A stretch of 23,371 bases of DNA from an uncultured Oscillospiraceae bacterium (GTDB lineage Bacteria; Bacillota; Clostridia; Oscillospirales; Acutalibacteraceae): assembly GCA_900546735.1 (NCBI GenBank), contig URDW01000012.1, positions 1-23,371 on the forward strand, read 5' to 3'. Of the stretch, positions 17,446 to 23,001 are shown piece after piece. Each line of letters starts with the position of its first letter. The stretch's first letter is position 1. The translations under genes were made by a program, and so were the position numbers. Below the pieces are notes generated by a model that did not search any database, was not told the origin of the DNA, and saw only the letters and a program-made list of their open reading frames with translations.

Positions 17446-18972
17446 ATGAAATTTGTAATTGGTATCGACCTGGGCACTTCCGCCACCAAAACCGTTTTGT
17501 TTGACGAAACCGGCAGCCGCATCGCATCTGCGGCAAAGGAATACCCGCTTTCGCAGCCGCAAAACGGCTGGGCCGAGCAGGACCCGCAGGACTGGGTCAC
17601 GGCGGCGGCAGAGACCTTGCGGGCTGTTCTGGAAAAGAGCCGTGTCTCGGCACAGGATGTTGCGGCCATCGGAATCTCCGGGCAAATGCATGGTTTGGTG
17701 ATGCTGGATGAAGCCGGTGCGGTGCTTCGCCCTGCCATTTTGTGGTGCGATCAGCGCACGGACAGGGAATGTGCTGAAATCACCGAACGTGTGGGGGCAA
17801 AACGGCTGATCGACATTACGGCCAACCCCGCGCTGACCGGTTTTACGGCTTCTAAAATCATGTGGGTCAAAAAGCATGAACCGCAGCTTTACAGCCGGTG
17901 CCGGCACATTTTGCTGCCGAAAGACTATTTGCGCTACAAGCTGACCGGCGATTTTGCAACAGAAATGTCCGACGCTTCCGGTATGCAGCTTTTAGATGTG
18001 CCCAACCGGTGCTGGTCACAGGAAGTACTGGACGCCCTGGGTATTGAACCGTCTATGCTCGGTAAGCTGTATGAGTCACCGGAAGTTACGGGCACGGTCC
18101 ATGCTGAGGCGGCGCGGCTGACCGGGCTTGCCGCCGGCACAAAAGTGGTCGGCGGCGCAGGGGATAATGCGGCTGCTGCCGTTGGAACCGGTGTTGTTTG
18201 CGACGGCCGTGCGTTTACCACCATCGGTACTTCGGGCGTTGTTTTTGCGCACACCAGCGCACCGGTCATTGACCCGAAAGGCCGCGTGCACACATTTTGC
18301 TGTGCCGTTCCCGGTGCGTGGCATGTGATGGGTGTAACACAAGCTGCCGGTCTTTCATTGCAATGGCTTAAAAACAATTTCTGTGCGCCGGAAATGGCGC
18401 AGGCCGAGCAGACCGGCACAGATGTGTATAAAATTATGGATGACGAGGCGTCGCAGATCCCGATCGGCGCAGATAAGCTTTTGTATCTTCCGTACCTGAT
18501 GGGCGAGCGTACGCCCCATCTGGATGCAAACTGCCGCGGTGTGTTTTTCGGGCTCTCTGCCATGCATACGCGTGCGCATCTGATCCGTTCTGTTATGGAA
18601 GGCGTTGGGTATTCCCTTATGGACTGCATGCGCGTTTTGAAAGATATGGGTATTGCGCCGCAACAGATGCTGGTCACAGGCGGAGGCGGTAAAAGCGCGC
18701 TTTGGCGGCAAATGCTGTGCGACATGTTTTCTGTTCCGGTCTGTTCGGCCGCATCTTCCGAAAGTCCGGCGCTGGGCGCAGCGATTTTGGCGGCCGTCGG
18801 CGCAGGGCTCTATGAAAGTGTGGAAGCCGCGTGTGCCGTTATGGTAAAAAAAGGCGGTGCCATTTTGCAGCCTGTTCGTGAACATACAGAAATTTATCAT
18901 ACCTATCACAATTTGTATAAAAAACTGTATTCATCTTTGCAAGAAGATTACAAAACGCTTGCACAGATATAA
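17446..18972 (+). CDS. xylB: Xylulokinase
   Basis: A 508-residue FGGY-family kinase that phosphorylates D-xylulose to xylulose 5-phosphate for the pentose phosphate pathway. The N-terminal phosphate-binding motif is IGIDLGTSATKTV (5-17) with Asp8. The substrate loop ISGQMHGLV contains Met81-His82, equivalent to the Met-His pair of E. coli XylB. The catalytic base is predicted to be Asp240 in GGAGDNAAAAVG, and the second ATP motif is LVTGGGGKSALWRQML. Length matches the family. An AAAGGG precedes the start, 11 bp after xylA, so the two are cotranscribed and probably stoichiometric. It is the last gene of the operon and is followed by a strong terminator. Other ketose kinases of this family are much less likely given the xylA neighbour. 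Confidence 0.97.
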   Translation: MKFVIGIDLGTSATKTVLFDETGSRIASAAKEYPLSQPQNGWAEQDPQDWVTAAAETLRAVLEKSRVSAQDVAAIGISGQMHGLVMLDEAGAVLRPAILWCDQRTDRECAEITERVGAKRLIDITANPALTGFTASKIMWVKKHEPQLYSRCRHILLPKDYLRYKLTGDFATEMSDASGMQLLDVPNRCWSQEVLDALGIEPSMLGKLYESPEVTGTVHAEAARLTGLAAGTKVVGGAGDNAAAAVGTGVVCDGRAFTTIGTSGVVFAHTSAPVIDPKGRVHTFCCAVPGAWHVMGVTQAAGLSLQWLKNNFCAPEMAQAEQTGTDVYKIMDDEASQIPIGADKLLYLPYLMGERTPHLDANCRGVFFGLSAMHTRAHLIRSVMEGVGYSLMDCMRVLKDMGIAPQQMLVTGGGGKSALWRQMLCDMFSVPVCSAASSESPALGAAILAAVGAGLYESVEAACAVMVKKGGAILQPVREHTEIYHTYHNLYKKLYSSLQEDYKTLAQI

Positions 18973-19005
18973 ATTAATACCGGTTTTGTACGGAGGACCG
19001 GCGTC

Positions 19006-19037
19006 AAAGCACTCGTCTTTTACGATGGGTGCTTTTT
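19006..19037 (+). terminator. Intrinsic terminator of the glycan operon
   Basis: A 12-bp stem (AAAGCACTCGTC at 19006-19017 with GATGGGTGCTTT at 19024-19035, two G-T pairs) encloses a 6-base loop and runs into a T tract at 19033-19037. It lies 33 bp after the xylB stop and before the next promoter, so it should end the long operon transcript. Confidence 0.88.
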
Positions 19038-19063
19038 GTTTATGGAGCAAAGTCGCTTATTTG

Positions 19064-19092
19064 TAGACATTTCGCTTTTTGTATGCTATTAT
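19064..19092 (+). promoter_or_regulatory. Sigma-A-type promoter of the mmcQ-like gene
   Basis: TAGACA (-35, 19064-19069), a 17-base spacer, and TATTAT (-10, 19087-19092). Transcription would start near 19099, leaving a leader of about 37 bases to the ATG at 19136. Position between a terminator and the gene supports it. Confidence 0.75.
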
Positions 19093-19135
19093 GAATCTGG
19101 AGAAGCATCTGAATAATAAAAATGGAGGCTGTGGT

Positions 19136-19501
19136 ATGCGGTATAAATGGCTTGACGATTATTTGATGGCCCGACCGGGCGTAACGAAAGATTTTAAACC
19201 GGAGTGGAACTGGATACGCTATCAAATCGGCGGCAAGCTGTTTGCCGCAGTCTGTTTGAACAGCCAGGACAGGGCGAAATATATTACGCTTAAGCTGACG
19301 CCGGATGATGGTGCTTTCTTAAGACAGAAATATGACGACATCATTCCCGGCTACTATATGAATAAGGTGCACTGGAATTCAGTAGACCCGGACGGCGCCG
19401 CGCCCGACGAGCTGTTAAAAGAAATGCTGGACAAGTCTTATGACCTGGTGCTAAGCAGTTTCAGCAAAAAGAAACGGGCGGAAATTTTAAACGCTATGTA
19501 A
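19136..19501 (+). CDS. MmcQ/YjbR family protein
   Basis: A 121-residue protein of the MmcQ/YjbR (DUF419) family, small cytoplasmic proteins with a CyaY-like fold, sometimes listed as DNA-binding but with no firm function. Visible family features are WLDDYLMARPGVTKDFKPEWNWIRYQIGGKLFAAV near the start (ends at residue about 40), ITLKLTPDDGAFLRQKYDDIIPGYYMNKVHWNSV in the middle and the end pattern LLKEMLDKSYDLVLSSFSKKKR. The longer reading from 19079 begins upstream of the predicted transcription start and has no ribosome site, whereas TGGAGGC sits just before the ATG at 19136. It has its own promoter and looks unrelated to the glycan operon. Confidence 0.88.
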   Translation: MRYKWLDDYLMARPGVTKDFKPEWNWIRYQIGGKLFAAVCLNSQDRAKYITLKLTPDDGAFLRQKYDDIIPGYYMNKVHWNSVDPDGAAPDELLKEMLDKSYDLVLSSFSKKKRAEILNAM

Positions 19502-19600
19502 TTTCCGGCAGCTCCAGCCGCAGAGCATGGCAAACGTTTTAACATAAGTGTGCATTTTAGTGAAAGGCTTGCCGGGGTTTCATATGAAAGGAAATACGAA

Positions 19601-20047
19601 ATGGCTTGGAACGATTTAGATATATATGTGGAAAATGACGCGATGTGCCGGAAAAAACTGTATCAGCTCACAAGTTATATACTTGGGCGGTTTATGCCTG
19701 TCTGGTACGAGGCAAAAGAGGAAAAAAATGAGCTTGGGGCTTTGGCCTGGTTTCATGGTTTTGAATTTTATTTAGAAGATGCACTCTGGAATGTAGATAT
19801 TTGGTTTTTTGATAATCCGACAATTCAAAAGGCAGAAAAATACTGTGCCGCGATATCAGAAAAAGTGCAAAAAGACCAAACTCTTCGTACGGCGATTCTC
19901 AATATAAAACAGGATTTGATCGGCAGGCATCTGTATCCATCTGCGCCGTACACCAGTATGGATGTTTATGACGCCGTGCTGAATCAGGGCGTTCGAAATA
20001 CAGAAGAGTTTTTCACTGTATACGCTGCCGGGAGGAAAGGGTTATGA
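19601..20047 (+). CDS. Nucleotidyltransferase-like ORF, probably shortened at 5' end
   Basis: Not securely recognised. The 148-residue product starts MAWNDLDIYVEND, and upstream in the same open frame (from the GTG at 19550) lies RLAGVSYERKYEMA. Together they resemble the beginning of a nucleotidyltransferase fold, GxSYxRx(8)NDLDIYV, with the DxD pair intact and WNVDIWF as a possible third Asp strand. A usual member would have about 20-40 residues before the G-S motif. Here the reading frame runs back without a stop only to the TAA of the mmcQ-like gene (19499-19501). AAAGGA at 19587-19592 favours the ATG at 19601; the GTG at 19550 has no ribosome site. It may be a decaying gene or a reduced domain. 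Confidence in an expressed ORF is fair, in function low. Confidence 0.5.
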   Translation: MAWNDLDIYVENDAMCRKKLYQLTSYILGRFMPVWYEAKEEKNELGALAWFHGFEFYLEDALWNVDIWFFDNPTIQKAEKYCAAISEKVQKDQTLRTAILNIKQDLIGRHLYPSAPYTSMDVYDAVLNQGVRNTEEFFTVYAAGRKGL

Positions 20048-20091
20048 ATATAGAGATCCACTGTGCATTGCAACTGTGTTGGTCTTTATAA
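20044..20091 (+). pseudogene. 15-codon gene-start remnant
   Basis: An ATG at 20044 overlaps the stop of the preceding ORF as ATGA and follows a strong GGGAGG ribosome site, the classic form of a translationally coupled gene start. Yet it reads only MNIEIHCALQLCWSL before TAA at 20089. This looks like the start of a gene whose body was lost, or a small leader peptide. No homology is recognised. Confidence 0.3.
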
Positions 20092-20181
20092 AAAGCTTTT
20101 GTATTCTACTCACAAACCAAATGGCGTTTGGTCCTGCGCAAAAAGCTGTAAAGTGTATTCAAAAGGGAAAGGAGAAAGCTG

Positions 20182-20499
20182 ATGTTTTTAAGTACCGGGC
20201 AGCAAAACCGTTTGCTGCAGGAAATCCACAATTTGGGAATTGCTGAACTGAAAGCGGTTCAGTCTTTAAATTTGCTTGACGGCAGTTATTTGAATTTGAA
20301 GTGCGAGTGGCCGAATGGTAAAACCGGCCGGATCTTAGACGATGCACAAAAGTACTATGCGTGTCAGGTCGAGATCCCGGGCTGTGAAAAATGCTGCGGC
20401 GTGGCTGCTAATGCACACATGATCGCTGTCTACCGGTACGGCTGCAATGGCACGGATGCTGAGCTGATCCTTTGGAAGCGTTTGGAATGCATTATATAA
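20182..20499 (+). CDS. Hypothetical protein, 105 residues
   Basis: Not recognised. The 105-residue product has no signal peptide or membrane segment. It contains five cysteines, including a CxxCC cluster (GCEKCCGV) around residues 68-73, and otherwise looks like a mixed alpha/beta soluble domain with an amphipathic N-terminal helix (QQNRLLQEIHNLGIAELKAV). AAAGGAG about 8 bases before the ATG supports translation. The stop codon overlaps the first arm of the following terminator, so the gene clearly ends its transcript. A possible weak promoter upstream (TTGGTC, 17 bases, TATTCT, around 20079-20107) is not convincing, and it may be read from the mmcQ-like promoter. Confidence 0.6.
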   Translation: MFLSTGQQNRLLQEIHNLGIAELKAVQSLNLLDGSYLNLKCEWPNGKTGRILDDAQKYYACQVEIPGCEKCCGVAANAHMIAVYRYGCNGTDAELILWKRLECII

Positions 20500-20542
20500 A
20501 AACGATTCCCCGGGACGATATGTCTTTCGGGGAATCGTTTTT
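20498..20542. terminator. Bidirectional terminator, 15-bp perfect stem
   Basis: AAAAACGATTCCCCG (20498-20512) pairs perfectly with CGGGGAATCGTTTTT (20528-20542) across a 15-base loop. Because the outer pairs are A-T, both strands end in a T tract. It serves the plus-strand hypothetical gene and the convergent minus-strand GH29 gene, whose stop codon is 13 bp away. Confidence 0.93.
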
Positions 20543-20555
20543 ATGTATATACCTT

Positions 20556-22151
20556 TTAAGGCTTTTCGTAAAGCTGTATGCTGCGCAGCACAGGGTTGCT
20601 GCGGGATTGGCGGATCACAATGCGGATACCTTCGGCCTTTTCCGGGTTACGCCGGTTTTCGTCGAGCTTGCAGATTTTTTTCGAGCCAACGACAGTGCAG
20701 GCATCAGCTTTTTTATAGTAACCGTCGGTTTTTACATATACGTCAAAAGCTTCGATGCGTTGGCTGTATGCAAGATCTTCCTGCAGCACCACGCGCGATA
20801 TGGTACATGGTTTTTCCAAGTCTATATCTAAAATATACGCATTGTCTTCAAACATATAGCTGGTATCGCCGTTGAGCAGGGCGCCGGCCTGCTCATTTTG
20901 GCGCATATCGTTTGCATTGCCGACCATTACGGCGGCATTTTCAATAGGCTTTGAAAAATCATCGGCGATCTGCTTGCCAAAAGCCTGCAGCGCCTGCACA
21001 TCCGGTTCAGCAATGACGCCTTCCTTGTTGGGCGGCACGTTCAGCAGGAAAAAGGCGTTGCCGCCGACGGTGCGGTAATACATGTCGGTCAGTGTTTCGG
21101 CGCTTTTTACGGTGTTGTCCTCGCTTTCATGGTAAAACCAGCCTTTGCGGATGGAAACATCGGCTTCCGCCGGCTTGAAAGCCAGTGTTTTGTATTGCAA
21201 AACGACCTCTCGGCTGCCGACATCTTCGGCGTCGGAAGCTACGGCCTGCAATTTGCTGGTGTCGTCAGCATTTTGCTGTGAACGTGCCTCGATCGCCTCC
21301 GCACTTTCACTGCCGCGCGAGATCACGCTCCATTCACTTTCACGCGTGTCAGCTGCTTCATTTCCGATCCAGCGCACGTCCGGACCCTGATTCGCGATCA
21401 CACAGTTTGGCTGCAGTTCTCGGATCACGGCAAAATACCGGTCCAGGTCATATTCAAAGTCGGGCGCGTCCTCACCCTTGGCGCCGTCAAACCAAATGGC
21501 AAACAGTTCGCCGTAGTTGGTGCACAGCTCGGTCAGCTGGTTCACGAAGAAATCGTTGTAGGCATCGGTGCCGTATGTTTCTTCGTGCATGTCCCATGGC
21601 GAAAGGTAAATGCCGAATTTCATGCCGTATTTTTTGCAGCTGTCAGAGACCTGTTTTACAATGTCGCCTTTGCCGTCCATGTAGGGGCTGTTTTTAATGC
21701 TGTGTTCGGTGTAAGCGCTCGGCCACAGGCAGAAACCGTCGTGGTGCTTTACGGTGAAAATAACGCCTTGGCTGCCGGATTCTTTCAGTACACGCACCCA
21801 CTGGTCGGTGTCTACTTTTGTCGGGTTGAACTGGGCAGGGTCTTCTTCGCCGGTGCCCCATTCCCGGTCGGTAAAGGTATTCATGCCGTAGTGGATGAAC
21901 GAGTAGTACCCCATGTCGCTGTATTCTATCTGCAGCGGGGTGGGGCGAACGGAGATCAGGCGCTCTACATCGGCGCCTTCTTTGGCGTAGCCGTTGTTGT
22001 CGGTTGCCCAGCCTTTTTCAAAAAAGCGGTCGTCGGGTGCATAGCGCATTGGGGCAAACAGAGCCGTACAAACGACCAGTGCGATCACGACCAGAACAGC
22101 CAGCGCGGCATCGCCAAACATAATAGCAGGGTGTGTTTTTTTGATTTTCAC
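20556..22151 (-). CDS. Membrane-anchored alpha-L-fucosidase, GH29
   Basis: A 531-residue retaining alpha-L-fucosidase. Residues about 11-33 are one hydrophobic segment after a basic start (MKIKKTH), and no lipobox or clear cleavage site is seen, so the enzyme is probably anchored with its catalytic part outside. The GH29 barrel begins at the YYSFIHYGMNTFTDREWG motif (about 82-99), continues with VIFTVKHHDGFCLWPSAYT, and has the predicted nucleophile Asp222 in LFAIWFDGA. The GNEAADTRESEWSVI stretch (263-277) resembles the acid/base region of GH29 subfamily B, with Glu265 the candidate. A C-terminal beta-sandwich (about 390-531) resembles F5/8-type modules. The start is GTG: AAAGAGGG (minus strand of 22160-22167) lies 8 bases upstream. 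The TTG at 22181 has no such site. It has its own promoter. Confidence 0.92.
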   Translation of the reverse strand: MKIKKTHPAIMFGDAALAVLVVIALVVCTALFAPMRYAPDDRFFEKGWATDNNGYAKEGADVERLISVRPTPLQIEYSDMGYYSFIHYGMNTFTDREWGTGEEDPAQFNPTKVDTDQWVRVLKESGSQGVIFTVKHHDGFCLWPSAYTEHSIKNSPYMDGKGDIVKQVSDSCKKYGMKFGIYLSPWDMHEETYGTDAYNDFFVNQLTELCTNYGELFAIWFDGAKGEDAPDFEYDLDRYFAVIRELQPNCVIANQGPDVRWIGNEAADTRESEWSVISRGSESAEAIEARSQQNADDTSKLQAVASDAEDVGSREVVLQYKTLAFKPAEADVSIRKGWFYHESEDNTVKSAETLTDMYYRTVGGNAFFLLNVPPNKEGVIAEPDVQALQAFGKQIADDFSKPIENAAVMVGNANDMRQNEQAGALLNGDTSYMFEDNAYILDIDLEKPCTISRVVLQEDLAYSQRIEAFDVYVKTDGYYKKADACTVVGSKKICKLDENRRNPEKAEGIRIVIRQSRSNPVLRSIQLYEKP

Positions 22152-22159
22152 TTTTTCAT

Positions 22160-22167
22160 CCCTCTTT
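22160..22167 (-). promoter_or_regulatory. Ribosome binding site deciding a GTG start
   Basis: On the minus strand this reads AAAGAGGG, 8 bases before the GTG at 22151-22149. The ATG lying between them is in a different frame and meets a stop after two codons, so the GTG is the functional start of the GH29 gene. Confidence 0.75.
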
Positions 22168-22207
22168 CTTCGTAAAAACAAAGGAATATGTATGTATATT
22201 CATTTTT

Positions 22208-22235
22208 AGTATAACATGTGTGAAAAAATTGTCAA
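22208..22235 (-). promoter_or_regulatory. Promoter of the GH29 gene
   Basis: On the minus strand: TTGACA (-35, 22235-22230), 16-base spacer, TATACT (-10, 22213-22208). The start of transcription would be near 22201, giving a leader of about 50 bases before the GTG. The -35 box is perfect. Confidence 0.85.
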
Positions 22236-22243
22236 GATGTTTT

Positions 22244-22256
22244 CGCGGTTGCCGCG
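22244..22256. promoter_or_regulatory. Possible operator between divergent promoters
   Basis: CGCGG-TTG-CCGCG is an inverted repeat with 5-bp arms centred between the two outward-facing -35 boxes. The same bases also form a direct repeat, CGCGGTTG twice at 9-bp spacing (22244-22251 and 22253-22260), the second running into the plus-strand -35. Position suggests a site for a regulator of both genes. No regulator gene is in the window. Confidence 0.4.
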
Positions 22257-22257
22257 G

Positions 22258-22286
22258 TTGACATTCATTTACCGGCTTGTTATACT
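22258..22286 (+). promoter_or_regulatory. Promoter of the acetyltransferase gene
   Basis: TTGACA (22258-22263), a 17-base spacer and TATACT (22281-22286), close to the sigma-A consensus. Transcription would start near 22293, right at a small hairpin (CGGCC at 22292-22296 with GGCCG at 22305-22309) that abuts the ribosome site GGAGGGGG at 22309-22316. Confidence 0.9.
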
Positions 22287-22321
22287 GAATGCGGCCAGTA
22301 TTATGGCCGGAGGGGGATTTT

Positions 22322-22921
22322 ATGGACAATAAACCAAAAGTGCCGGTCAACTGCTTGTTTCAGGGCTGTTATAACCCGGCTTTTGAAGCAGAGATCCAAA
22401 AATGTAAGGACAAGTGCTACGCTTACAACCAGCTGAACCCAAATGACCGCGAGGCGCAGCAGAAGATACTGAAAACGCTGCTTGGCCATATGGGGCAGGA
22501 AGTTACTTTTGTGCCGCCGTTTTGGTGTGACTATGGCTACAATATTTCGGTCGGCGACTACTTTTATGCCAATCACAATTTCATTGTGCAGGACGGCGCA
22601 GGCATTACTTGCGGCGACCATGTGTTCATCGGGCCGAACTGCTGTTTTACAACAGCCGAGCATCCCACCGATCCGCAGCAGCGCAAGGACGGACTTGAAA
22701 TTGCCAAGCCGGTCGTTGTGGGCAACAATGTGTGGATCGGCGCCGGGTCTACGGTTTTGGCCGGCGTTACGATCGGCGACAATACGGTCATCGGCGCCGG
22801 CAGTGTTGTGACACGGTCTATTCCGGCTGGTGTTGTAGCAGTCGGCGTACCGTGCCGTGTCGTGCGTGAGATCACGCAGGAAGACAAGTACCGTTACCCG
22901 ATGTACCAGGGCACTTATTAA
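22322..22921 (+). CDS. Sugar O-acetyltransferase (LacA/Maa/NodL family)
   Basis: A 199-residue left-handed beta-helix acetyltransferase that moves acetyl from acetyl-CoA to a sugar hydroxyl in the cytoplasm. The N-terminal helical (Mac) domain covers about 15-60, and hexapeptide repeats run from about 70 to 180 (for example ISVGDYFYANHN, ITCGDHVFIGPN, VVVGNNVWIGAGSTVLAGVTIGDNTVIGAGSVV). His114 in FTTAEHPTD matches the catalytic His115 of E. coli LacA. The ending AVGVPCRVVREI is the usual family close. The ATG at 22322 is chosen because it follows GGAGGGGG by 5 bases; an in-frame ATG at 22289 lies only 2 bases beyond the -10 box and would precede the transcript start. It may detoxify surplus or non-metabolisable sugars from the glycan pathway. 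True substrate unknown. Confidence 0.92.
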   Translation: MDNKPKVPVNCLFQGCYNPAFEAEIQKCKDKCYAYNQLNPNDREAQQKILKTLLGHMGQEVTFVPPFWCDYGYNISVGDYFYANHNFIVQDGAGITCGDHVFIGPNCCFTTAEHPTDPQQRKDGLEIAKPVVVGNNVWIGAGSTVLAGVTIGDNTVIGAGSVVTRSIPAGVVAVGVPCRVVREITQEDKYRYPMYQGTY

Positions 22922-22953
22922 ATGATGTGCTTTTTGAAGCAAGAATAAAATGC

Positions 22954-22987
22954 AAACACCGCAAAGGCAGCAGCTTTTGCGGTGTTT
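22954..22987. terminator. Intrinsic terminator, likely bidirectional
   Basis: A 12-bp stem (AAACACCGCAAA at 22954-22965 with TTTGCGGTGTTT at 22976-22987) has a 10-base loop and T-rich flanks on both sides. It sits between the convergent acetyltransferase and ferredoxin genes, 32 bp after the first and 14 bp after the stop of the second. Confidence 0.88.
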
Positions 22988-23001
22988 TGCGTTTTGTGTA
23001 T

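Noticed and set aside
18981..19003. CCGGT/ACCGG inverted repeat just after xylB
   Set aside because: Only 5 bp without a T tract; the much stronger terminator immediately downstream explains the transcript end.
20090..20160. Repeated AAAAAGCT...GTATTC blocks about 50 bp apart
   Set aside because: The match is short and imperfect in A/T-rich sequence, so chance is a sufficient explanation; no insertion-sequence ends or target duplications are seen.
22289..22321. Upstream in-frame ATG for the acetyltransferase
   Set aside because: It lies 2 bases after the -10 box and before the predicted transcript start, whereas the ATG at 22322 has a strong ribosome site.
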